From DATECU01 sp035286745 (GTDB lineage Bacteria; Acidobacteriota; Vicinamibacteria; Fen-336), in assembly GCA_035286745.1 (NCBI GenBank), contig DATECU010000208.1:1-12666 (forward strand): a stretch of 12,666 bases of DNA, given 5' to 3'. Shown here in pieces: positions 6,420 through 12,211 of this stretch (positions within the stretch are counted from its first letter, which is position 1; each line of letters opens with the position of its first letter). Position numbers and translations under genes: made by a program. A model generated the notes under the pieces. That model saw only the letters and a program-made list of their open reading frames with translations, had not been told where the DNA came from and searched no databases.

Positions 6420-7819
6420 ACCGACGCACCCTCGCCCTGCCCGCCCTTCTTGGTCTGGCCCTGATTCCCTGGGCAGCCGGGGCCGCGCTCGGCCCGCGCT
6501 ACGGCGGCGAGCTTGCGGTGGCGGTAGCCGAACTCCCCGAGTCCCTGGAGCCCGGCGTCCCCCGAGGGGCGGCCGAGGGGCTGCTGGCCGCTCTGGTCCA
6601 CGAGACCCTGGTCGCCGGCGGCCCCGACGGCGTGCCGGTGCCGCGTTTGGCGCGCGGTTGGGCTTCCGGCGCCGGCGGACGGGAGTGGACGCTGCGCCTG
6701 GCCGAGGGCGCCGCCTTTCACGATGGCAAGCCGGTCACCGCCATCGAGGCGGCCCGGTCCCTGCGCCGCTTCCTGCGGGCGGACTCCGCGTCCGCCGCGC
6801 GCTTCGCGCGGCACCTCGAAGGCGGACCCGCCTATCGCGCCAGGAGCACCGAGGACACACCCGGCATTGCGATTCAGGACGGCACGCGCTTGACGCTTCG
6901 GCTGGCGGAGCCGGTCCCCCTTCCCCTGGCACCGCTTTCCGCCACCGCCGCCGCCATCACCAGCTCCAGCGGAGCCGGCGCCGGCCCCTTCGCACCCGCC
7001 AGCTTCTTGCCCGCCAAGAGCCGCTCGCTCACCGCCTTCGCGGCCCACCTGGCGGGGCGGCCCTACCTGGACCAGCTCCGGCTCCTCCCCGCTCCCGAGC
7101 CCCAGGGTCTGGAGGCCGCTCTCTCGGCAGGGCGCCTCGGCCTCCATCCCCGGGTGGGCCCTGCGCCTCACGCGTGGCTCGCCAGCTTGTTGCTGATCGT
7201 GGATCCGGCCCAACCCCCTTTCGATCGGCTCCCGGCCCGATCCGCCCTGGCCGCCGCCCTCACCACTCCCGATCTGCTGGGGCAGCTCCTGCCCGGGGCC
7301 GCGGGCTCGCGCTCCTTGTTGCCTCCCTCCCTGCTGCCGCCCTTGGGGCTTCCGGCGCTCCCCACGCCGGGCCCGCTAGCCGGCGAGGCGGTGATGGCGG
7401 TGAGCCGTGAGGTGCCCCCGCTGCTCAGCCAGCGGGTCGTGGCCTACCTGCTGGAGGCGGGCCTCAGGGTCACCGCCCGGCCCCAGTCCCCCAGAGAGGC
7501 GGAGCGAGCCCGAGCCCAGCTCCGTTTGGTGCTGGCCAAACCCGAGGTCGCGGAAGCCGGCCTTGCCCTGGGCGAGCTCGCCTCCCTCGCCCCCCCGGTC
7601 CCGGGGGCCCAGGAGGCGTTGCTAGCGGCGGAGGGTGAGTTCAGCCTGGACCGGCGCCAACTCCACCTGCACCGGGCTGAGGCCGCCTTGCGCGGCGACT
7701 TCACGCTGATCCCGCTGGCCGCCGTCCCCTTGAGTTATGCGGCGCGGCCCGGCCTGCACGGCGTGGCCCTCGACCCCCGGGGGCGCCTGCTGCTGGAGGA
7801 CGCCTGGCTCGATCCATGA
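6416..7819 (+). CDS. Family-5 ABC-type solute-binding protein (peptide/nickel-binding type)
   Basis: The 467-residue product has a signal peptide (MNRRTLALPALLGLALIPWA, cleavage near AGA-AL). It then shows the SBP_bac_5 order: YGGELAVAVAELPESLEP (29-46), a helix ending LVHETLVAG (60-68), then WTLRLAEGAAFHDGKPVTA (91-109), the family's typical 'FHDGxPxTA' block. It is shorter than most family members (roughly 500-550 residues) and very rich in Ala, Leu and Pro. No ABC permease or ATPase lies nearby. Instead the gene overlaps the secreted protein upstream (GTGA) and the histidine kinase downstream (ATGA), suggesting it presents a ligand to the sensor rather than feeding a transporter. Ligand unknown; the murein tripeptide binder MppA is in this family. 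GTG 6416 is chosen because it begins the signal peptide. Confidence 0.85.
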   Translation: MNRRTLALPALLGLALIPWAAGAALGPRYGGELAVAVAELPESLEPGVPRGAAEGLLAALVHETLVAGGPDGVPVPRLARGWASGAGGREWTLRLAEGAAFHDGKPVTAIEAARSLRRFLRADSASAARFARHLEGGPAYRARSTEDTPGIAIQDGTRLTLRLAEPVPLPLAPLSATAAAITSSSGAGAGPFAPASFLPAKSRSLTAFAAHLAGRPYLDQLRLLPAPEPQGLEAALSAGRLGLHPRVGPAPHAWLASLLLIVDPAQPPFDRLPARSALAAALTTPDLLGQLLPGAAGSRSLLPPSLLPPLGLPALPTPGPLAGEAVMAVSREVPPLLSQRVVAYLLEAGLRVTARPQSPREAERARAQLRLVLAKPEVAEAGLALGELASLAPPVPGAQEALLAAEGEFSLDRRQLHLHRAEAALRGDFTLIPLAAVPLSYAARPGLHGVALDPRGRLLLEDAWLDP

Positions 7820-9543
7820 TCCGCCTGCGCAGCCTCCGCGGCCGACTGCTCACCGCCTTTGTGCTGGTGGCGGTGCCCCCGCTCTTGGTGCTGGCGGTGG
7901 CGGTCAGCACACTCTTGTCCCGGAGCTTCGAGACCAGCACCCGGGAACGTTTGGCGAGCGCCCTCCGCTCGGCGCTCGCCGAGGTCGACCGTACCCGCTC
8001 CGAGGCGAGAGAGAAGGTGCAGCGGATCGTGGAGCAGGATCTGCCCGCGCTCGCCTCGACGCCCGAAGGGTCGGACTCCGGCATCGGCAAGGGCTTGGCC
8101 GAACGGCGCGAGCTGCCGGCGCTCGAGTTGGTGGACGCCGGGGGACGCGTGATCTCCTCCCGCCACTGGGCCGCCGGCTTCGGCCTGCCCGATCGGGACC
8201 AGACCTTCCCTGGCGACCCGGAGCTACGGATCGAGAAGGTGGACCAGGACTACGGCCTCAGCACCCGCCTGGCGGTGATGGCTTCGCGGGAGGCCTCCTG
8301 GCGCGGGCGGCCGGTGATGGTGCGGGGCGGGAGCTTCCTCGACGCGGCCTTCTTGACCCGCCTCGGCGATCTGGCCGGCGTCGAGGTCGCCCTTCGCGAC
8401 GAACTCCAAAGACAGTGGATCGCCCCCGATCGCTCTCCCCTCGCCCTGTGGGCCGACCCCGCGCTCGCCGGCTATTCCCGCGCCGCCGGCTATCGCTCCC
8501 CTGCGGTTTCGTTAGGCGGTGCGGCCTACCGCTGGGCCTCCGTGCCGGTCAACCCATCCCTGCTGCTGGTGGTTGCCATGCCCGCCGGCAGGCTGGAGAT
8601 CCTGGCCTCCCAGGTGCGGCGGCTGGGCTTCGCCATCGCCGGCGCGGCGTTGTTGCTCGCCTTGGCCACCGCCTTCTTCCTGGCGGGACGACTCGCCCGA
8701 CCCGTCCACGAACTGGCCCAGGCCGCCTCACGAGTGGCAGCCGGAGACCTGAGCGGGGAGGTCCGGACCGCGACCGCTGACGAGATCGGCGACCTGGCCC
8801 GCACCTTCAACGGCATGACGGCCGAGCTGAGGACTTCCCGTGAGCGTCTCCTGCAAGCCGAACGAGTGGCCGCCTGGCGCGAGATGGCCCGGCGTCTGGC
8901 CCACGAGCTCAAGAACCCCATCTTCCCCATCCAGCTCTCCATCGAGACCCTGCGGCGAGTCTCGGACCAAGAAGAAGGCGGCGCTTCGGGGAAGGACGGG
9001 CGGTTCCGTTCTCTGTTCCGCGAGTCGAGCGAGACGATCCTCGCCGAGCTGCGCTCGCTGCGCCAGATCATCGACGAGTTCAGCCAGTTCGCCCGCATGC
9101 CGCGACCCCGGCTCACGCCGACCGACATCAACGCGGTCGCGACTCGAGCCCTCGACCTCTACCGGCCGGGGGCCGGGCCGGTGGGGATCGAGACCATGCT
9201 GGCACCGGGTCTCCCGCCGATCCCAGCCGACCCGGACCTGCTGGGCCGCGCCCTCGGGAACCTGCTGGCCAACGCCATGGAGGCGATGCCTGACGGCGGC
9301 ACGCTACGGCTCCGCAGTCTCGCTGGGCCAGACGCGGTGCTGATTGAGGTCGAGGACACCGGGCCGGGGCTCGACCAAGAGCAGAAGACACGCCTCTTCA
9401 CGCCGTACTTCACCACCAAACGCGGCGGGACCGGCCTCGGGCTCGCCATCGTCCAGGGCGTCGTCTCCGACCATGGGGGCCGGGTGGAAGTCAGGAGCGA
9501 ACCCGGCGTGGGCACGGTCTTCACGTTGGTCTTCCCCATCTGA
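7816..9543 (+). CDS. NtrY-like membrane sensor histidine kinase
   Basis: 575 residues. A first membrane segment at about 10-33 and a second at about 269-290 enclose roughly 235 extracytoplasmic residues. A HAMP domain follows (about 291-342, ending DEIGDLARTFNGM). The HisKA box EMARRLAHELKNPIFPIQLS (355-374) carries phospho-acceptor His363; this 'AWREMARRLAHExKNPxxPIQLS' form is typical of NtrY-type kinases. The catalytic domain has N box GNLLANAMEA (481-490), G1 EDTGPGL (513-519), F box LFTPYFTTK (527-535) and G2 GGTGLGLAI (537-545). All catalytic motifs are intact. ATG 7816 overlaps the solute-binding protein stop by 4 nt. It most likely phosphorylates the sigma-54 activator at 9745-11109. 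The signal is unknown; the large periplasmic loop could contact the binding protein encoded just upstream. Confidence 0.95.
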   Translation: MIRLRSLRGRLLTAFVLVAVPPLLVLAVAVSTLLSRSFETSTRERLASALRSALAEVDRTRSEAREKVQRIVEQDLPALASTPEGSDSGIGKGLAERRELPALELVDAGGRVISSRHWAAGFGLPDRDQTFPGDPELRIEKVDQDYGLSTRLAVMASREASWRGRPVMVRGGSFLDAAFLTRLGDLAGVEVALRDELQRQWIAPDRSPLALWADPALAGYSRAAGYRSPAVSLGGAAYRWASVPVNPSLLLVVAMPAGRLEILASQVRRLGFAIAGAALLLALATAFFLAGRLARPVHELAQAASRVAAGDLSGEVRTATADEIGDLARTFNGMTAELRTSRERLLQAERVAAWREMARRLAHELKNPIFPIQLSIETLRRVSDQEEGGASGKDGRFRSLFRESSETILAELRSLRQIIDEFSQFARMPRPRLTPTDINAVATRALDLYRPGAGPVGIETMLAPGLPPIPADPDLLGRALGNLLANAMEAMPDGGTLRLRSLAGPDAVLIEVEDTGPGLDQEQKTRLFTPYFTTKRGGTGLGLAIVQGVVSDHGGRVEVRSEPGVGTVFTLVFPI

Positions 9544-9571
9544 CACGCATCCACGTGGTACGCTCTCTTGC

Positions 9572-9748
9572 GTGAGGTCACCCGACTCCCGAAACGTGAC
9601 CCTGGCGCTGCCCAAGACCCTCCTGCACCAGGTCAAGGTGCTGGCCGCGGAGCGACACACGTCCGTCTCGCGGCTCCTCATCACCGCCCTCGAAGACGTC
9701 GTGGGGCGTGAGGAGGGCTACGCCCGGGCACGCAGGCGCCAGCCATGA
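9572..9748 (+). CDS. Small ribbon-helix-helix (CopG/VapB-like) protein between kinase and regulator
   Basis: 58 residues from GTG 9572. It shows a complete ribbon-helix-helix layout: strand RNVTLALPK (7-15), first helix TLLHQVKVLAAERH, turn TSVS, second helix RLLITALEDVVGRE, then a basic tail ARARRRQ. This closely resembles the DNA-binding part of VapB antitoxins, but the usual toxin-binding tail is nearly absent and no PIN toxin follows. Instead its stop overlaps the sigma-54 activator start by 4 nt (ATGA). It begins 28 nt after the kinase stop with no clear ribosome binding site. A later GTG at 9596 would remove part of the strand. It may be an autoregulator of the operon or a domesticated antitoxin relic. 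Family call is fairly sure, role unknown. Confidence 0.75.
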   Translation: MRSPDSRNVTLALPKTLLHQVKVLAAERHTSVSRLLITALEDVVGREEGYARARRRQP

Positions 9749-11109
9749 AGCCCATCATCCTCATCGTTGATGACGACCAGGGGACTCGAGAGTCGCTGTC
9801 TCGGGCCTTCGCTCTCGAGGGCTACACCGCACTCACCGCGGCCTCGGCGGCTCGGGCCCTGGAGCGGATTCAGGAAGAGCCGGTGGACGCTGTCCTCTCG
9901 GATGTGGTGATGCCAGAGATGGATGGCATCGAGTTCCTGAAGCGCCTGCAAGAGCGAGTCCCCGGCGTCCCGGTCATCTTGATGAGCGGCCAGGCCAGCT
10001 TCGAGACCGCGGTCAAGGCCACCCGTCTGGGTGCCCTCGACTTCGTCGAGAAACCCGTCAGCCTGGATCGGCTGCTGCTCACCCTCCGGAACGCCTTACG
10101 CCTGGACCAGTTGCAGCGCGAGAACCGCGAGCTGCAGCGCTACTGGCAAGACGAGCTGGCGCTCATCGGCGAGAGCCCCAGCATGGCCGCCCTGCGCAAG
10201 CTGGTGGAACGGGCCGCCCCTTCCGACGTTCCCATCCTGGTGGTCGGCGAGAACGGGACCGGCAAGGAGCTGGTGGCGCGGGCGATCCACGAGCTCTCTC
10301 CCCGCCGGAGCCAGCCCTTCGTCAAGATGAACTGCGCGGCGGTGCCGACCGAGTTGGTGGAGAGCGAGCTGTTCGGCCACGAGAAGGGTGCTTTCACCGG
10401 CGCCGCCAGCCAACGCCGGGGCCGCTTCGAGCAAGCCGACGGCGGCACCCTCTTCCTGGACGAGATCGGCGACATGCCCCCCGCCATGCAGGCCAAACTG
10501 CTCCGGGTGCTCCAAGACGGCGAGATCACCCGGGTCGGAGCCACCGCCGAGATCAAGGTCGACGTGCGCGTGATCTCCGCCACCAACCGCGACGTGGACG
10601 CCCTGCTCCGCGAAGGCAGTTTTCGCGAGGACCTCTACTACCGAATCAGCACCCTCACCCTCCGCACTCCCCCACTAAGAGAACACCCCGGCGACGTGGC
10701 TACTCTCGCCAGCCACTTCGCGGAGGCGGCTTGCCGGCGCAACCACTGGAAGTCCCGACGCCTATCGGCATCGGCCATCGACGTCCTCAAGCAGCAGCCG
10801 TGGAAGGGCAACGTGCGAGAGCTGAAGAACGTGGTGGAGCGGGTGCTCATCCTCTCCGACGCCGACCCCATCGATGAAGCGGAGGTGCGAGCGGGGCTGC
10901 CCGCGTCCTTCACCCCACGCGCTGGCGGCGTCCCCCTCGAGGGCGAGCTGCGCGACCTGGTGGACGCCTATGAACGCGAGGCCATCCGGGAGCGCCTGCG
11001 CCACCTGGGTGGGCACGTCACCAACACCGCCAAGAGCCTGGGCCTGGAGCGCAGCCACCTGTACAAGAAGTGCAAGCAGCTCGGACTGGACCTCCGGGAA
11101 GAGACCTAA
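9745..11109 (+). CDS. NtrC/NtrX-family sigma-54-dependent response regulator
   Basis: 454 residues in three domains. Receiver (about 1-120): acidic pocket IVDDDQ (7-12), phospho-acceptor Asp53 in LSDVVMPEMDG, and Lys103 in EKP. AAA+ domain (about 140-365): Walker A GENGTGKE (168-175), the sigma-54 contact loop GAFTGA (215-220), Walker B GGTLFLDE (233-240), SATNRD, LYYRISTLTLRTPPLRE and WKGNVREL. C-terminal Fis-type helix-turn-helix: GGHVTNTAKSLGLERSHLYKK (422-442). It should oligomerise when phosphorylated and drive open-complex formation at sigma-54 promoters. ATG 9745 overlaps the small RHH gene stop by 4 nt. Probable partner is the upstream NtrY-like kinase. Target genes are unknown; I saw no convincing sigma-54 promoter in the window. 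Confidence 0.96.
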   Translation: MKPIILIVDDDQGTRESLSRAFALEGYTALTAASAARALERIQEEPVDAVLSDVVMPEMDGIEFLKRLQERVPGVPVILMSGQASFETAVKATRLGALDFVEKPVSLDRLLLTLRNALRLDQLQRENRELQRYWQDELALIGESPSMAALRKLVERAAPSDVPILVVGENGTGKELVARAIHELSPRRSQPFVKMNCAAVPTELVESELFGHEKGAFTGAASQRRGRFEQADGGTLFLDEIGDMPPAMQAKLLRVLQDGEITRVGATAEIKVDVRVISATNRDVDALLREGSFREDLYYRISTLTLRTPPLREHPGDVATLASHFAEAACRRNHWKSRRLSASAIDVLKQQPWKGNVRELKNVVERVLILSDADPIDEAEVRAGLPASFTPRAGGVPLEGELRDLVDAYEREAIRERLRHLGGHVTNTAKSLGLERSHLYKKCKQLGLDLREET

Positions 11110-11139
11110 CGGGGCTCCGCCCCCGCCAGCGGAGCCCCG
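11110..11139 (+). terminator. GC-rich hairpin after the sensor operon, probable terminator
   Basis: CGGGGCTCCGC (11110-11120) pairs perfectly with GCGGAGCCCCG (11129-11139) across an 8-nt loop, starting immediately after the regulator's TAA. The 11-bp stem is strong, but no T-run follows, so it may act as a terminator aided by other factors or as a 3' end stabiliser. Confidence 0.6.
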
Positions 11140-11226
11140 CTCCGTGCGCGAACCCCGACCATCCTCTCGCACAGCAGTCCCCACCTTCGTGGCTGCGCTT
11201 CCGAGGGTCCAGGCCCCTGGCGCGTC

Positions 11227-11255
11227 TTGACGCCGTAACTCCCCTGCATCATGAT
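11227..11255 (+). promoter_or_regulatory. Predicted vapBC promoter
   Basis: TTGACG (11227-11232) and CATGAT (11250-11255) are separated by 17 nt and match the -35 and -10 consensus at 5/6 and 4/6 positions. The -10 box ends only 6 nt before the vapB ATG at 11262, so the mRNA would start at or next to the ATG and be leaderless. No ribosome binding site is seen, which agrees with that. Confidence 0.5.
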
Positions 11256-11257
11256 GC
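11246..11257. promoter_or_regulatory. Perfect 12-bp palindrome over the vapBC -10 box, likely operator
   Basis: GCATCATGATGC is its own reverse complement and covers the predicted -10 element 4 bp upstream of vapB. VapB-type ribbon-helix-helix antitoxins commonly repress their own promoter by binding such palindromes, so this is the natural autoregulatory site. With vapB now broken, repression is probably lost unless another antitoxin binds here. Confidence 0.5.
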
Positions 11258-11261
11258 TCTC

Positions 11262-11341
11262 ATGCGGACGACGCTCACTCTGGAGCCGGACGTGGTCAGG
11301 ATGATCCGGGATGAGGCCCACCGCGCCAGGAAGCCAGTCAA
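11262..11341 (+). pseudogene. vapB: vapB antitoxin, 5' fragment (interrupted by IS200-type element)
   Basis: ATG 11262 starts MRTTLTLEPDVVRMIRDEAH and continues to ARKPV: the strand, first helix and turn of a ribbon-helix-helix antitoxin. At GTCAA (11337-11341) the frame enters a mobile element and ends at TGA 11430-11432 after unrelated residues, giving a 56-residue product without the second helix, so DNA binding should be lost. Joined at GTCAA to the fragment at 12014-12211, the gene reads as a continuous 90-codon antitoxin. The homolog-like join KPV-KQVVNEALRRGL is typical of this VapB group. Confidence in the interruption is high because the frame is restored exactly. Confidence 0.88.
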
Positions 11342-11343
11342 CT

Positions 11344-11364
11344 GCCACCGGCGGAGCCGGTGGC
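11344..11364. repeat. Subterminal hairpin at the IS right end (tnpA orientation)
   Basis: GCCACCGGC-GGA-GCCGGTGGC is a perfect 9-bp stem with a 3-nt loop, 2 nt from the GTCAA boundary. It shares its arms with the hairpin at 11984-12002. Y1 transposases of this family recognise such subterminal hairpins in single-stranded DNA, so this is the likely TnpA binding site at the right end. Confidence 0.75.
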
Positions 11365-11370
11365 TTGATG

Positions 11371-11479
11371 AAGGCCCCCAGAGGGGGCCTTCGACGACAA
11401 GAACGGGGCTCAGGCCCCGGTCCGACTCATGAAAGGGGCTACTGCCCCTTCTTCGGCAAGGAAGGGGGCTCAAGCCCCC
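11371..11479. repeat. Series of four GC stem-loops spaced about 30 nt apart at the tnpA 3' side
   Basis: Perfect stems: AAGGCCCCC/GGGGGCCTT (11371-11391), CGGGGC/GCCCCG (11404-11419), AAGGGGC/GCCCCTT (11433-11450) and GGGGGC/GCCCCC (11464-11479), each with a 3-4 nt loop. Their centres lie close to 11381, 11411, 11441 and 11471, a regular step of about 30 nt, and the units look like diverged copies of one another. The first two follow the tnpA stop, while the last two overlap the end of tnpA. Possible roles are transcription end, a structured 3' RNA, or extra transposase binding sites. Confidence 0.6.
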
Positions 11480-11906
11480 CAAGCATGAGCTGCTGCTCCT
11501 CGCGCTTCTCCTCGTCTTCCTGATTCCGGATGTACTCACGAATCAGCTGCTCGTCCAGACCTACCGTGCTGACGCAGTATCCTCGCGCCCAAAAGTGGAA
11601 GCCCGTGAAGTTCCGGTCGCGCCCCAGAAACTCGCGGTGGATCCGGATCGCCGACTTCCCCTTCAGGAACCCAACCGTATGCGCGACGCTGTACTTCGGC
11701 GGAATGCTCAGGCACAGGTGAACGTGGTCCGCCAGAGCATGCCCCTCCACCAGCTCCACACCCTCTTGCTCACACAGCTGGCGCAGCACGTTCCCGATCC
11801 CTCTGCGCAACTGCCCGAAGATCGACTTCTTCCGGTACTTCGGCACGAACACCACGTGGTATCTGCAGTACCATCTCACGTGCGATAGACTCTGCCACTC
11901 TCTCAC
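11439..11906 (-). CDS. tnpA: IS200-type Y1 (HUH) transposase TnpA
   Basis: 155 residues from GTG 11906. It opens with EWQSLSHVRWYCRYHVVFVP, the family's usual start, and has the metal-binding HUH motif DHVHL (His61, His63), then SIPPKYSVAHTVGFLKGKSA, NFTGFHFWARGYCVSTVG and the catalytic tyrosine in REYIRNQE (Tyr125). All residues needed for single-strand DNA transposition appear intact, so the element could be active. The GTG start is preferred because GGAAGGAG lies about 6 nt upstream and the family alignment begins here; the open frame runs upstream to 11987 without family similarity. The last roughly 13 residues (GGLEPPSLPKKGQ) are encoded by the GC stem-loop series and look like a tail picked up by read-through. 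The gene is antisense to vapB/vapC. Confidence 0.95.
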   Translation of the reverse strand: MREWQSLSHVRWYCRYHVVFVPKYRKKSIFGQLRRGIGNVLRQLCEQEGVELVEGHALADHVHLCLSIPPKYSVAHTVGFLKGKSAIRIHREFLGRDRNFTGFHFWARGYCVSTVGLDEQLIREYIRNQEDEEKREEQQLMLGGLEPPSLPKKGQ

Positions 11907-11909
11907 TTC

Positions 11910-11950
11910 GGTCTCCTTCCGTGGACGGATTGGGTCCACGGAGGGAGACC
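11910..11950 (-). promoter_or_regulatory. Long stem burying the tnpA ribosome binding site
   Basis: Arms 11910-11926 and 11934-11950 pair at 16 of 17 positions around a 7-nt loop. In the tnpA transcript the 3' arm contains the GGAAGGAG ribosome binding site just before the GTG start, so folding would block translation. A comparable 5' hairpin that hides the tnpA ribosome binding site is known in Salmonella IS200, where it keeps transposase very low. Same role inferred here. Confidence 0.7.
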
Positions 11951-11983
11951 CTCTCACGCCGGGCCGGCAGAGCCTCTGCGAGT

Positions 11984-12002
11984 CCACCGGCAGAGCCGGT
12001 GG
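11984..12002. repeat. Subterminal hairpin at the IS left end (tnpA orientation)
   Basis: CCACCGGC-AGA-GCCGGTGG is a perfect 8-bp stem with a 3-nt loop. Together with CAAG beside it on the tnpA strand, it matches the hairpin region at 11344-11364 except at one loop base. This is the probable TnpA recognition hairpin of the left end, 11 nt from the TTGAC target. Confidence 0.75.
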
Positions 12003-12013
12003 CTTGCTTCTGA

Positions 12014-12211
12014 GTCAAACAGGTCGTCAACGAGGCGCTTCGCCGAGGTCTCACTGGCCCAAGCGATGGGCGCCCCCGGAAGGCATATCGGGTCCAGCCA
12101 CACAGCGCGAGGCTGTTGCCGGGCGTCGATCGCAGCCGGCTCAATGCCTTGGCCGACGAGCTGGAGGACGCCGCGATCATGGTCAAGCCGCGCGGCCGGC
12201 GCCGTTCATGA
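12014..12211 (+). pseudogene. vapB: vapB antitoxin, 3' fragment (toxin-binding part)
   Basis: In the frame that ends at TGA 12209-12211 this fragment reads KQVVNEALRRGLTGPSDGRP and on through a C-terminal segment rich in RLNALADELEDAA, the usual toxin-wrapping tail of this VapB group. An in-frame TGA at 12011-12013 inside the IS edge blocks translation from upstream, and no ATG occurs before 12179. Only TTG codons at 12116 or 12149 could start a short peptide. The stop overlaps the vapC ATG by 4 nt (ATGA), so the original operon was translationally coupled. Confidence 0.87.

Larger units (their letters stand above)
11337..12013 (-). mobile_element. IS200-type insertion sequence (IS200/IS605 family, tnpA only)
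   Basis: A 677-bp element defined by GTCAA at both boundaries (11337-11341 and 12014-12018); removing one copy plus the intervening DNA repairs vapB. Read in the tnpA direction, TTGAC flanks the left end and also closes the right end, as expected for this family, which inserts 3' of a short target without making a duplication or using terminal inverted repeats. The exact edges can shift by 5 bp (11342-12018). Subterminal hairpins with the same arms occur near both ends (11344-11364 and 11984-12002). It carries one Y1 transposase gene and no tnpB. The size fits IS200-like single-gene elements. Confidence 0.9.

Noticed and set aside
9551..9558. CCACGTGG palindrome before the small RHH gene
   Set aside because: Only 8 bp, flanks not symmetric; in GC-rich DNA this is easily chance. 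Mentioned only as a possible test site for the RHH protein.
11344..11479. CRISPR-like array, because of regular 30-nt spacing
   Set aside because: Units are diverged and differ in stem sequence. There are no identical repeats with unique spacers and no cas genes, and the region lies inside an IS200-type element.
11907..11987. Upstream extension of tnpA
   Set aside because: It covers the ribosome-binding-site hairpin and is unlike the family; GTG 11906 has a strong ribosome binding site and matches the usual protein start.
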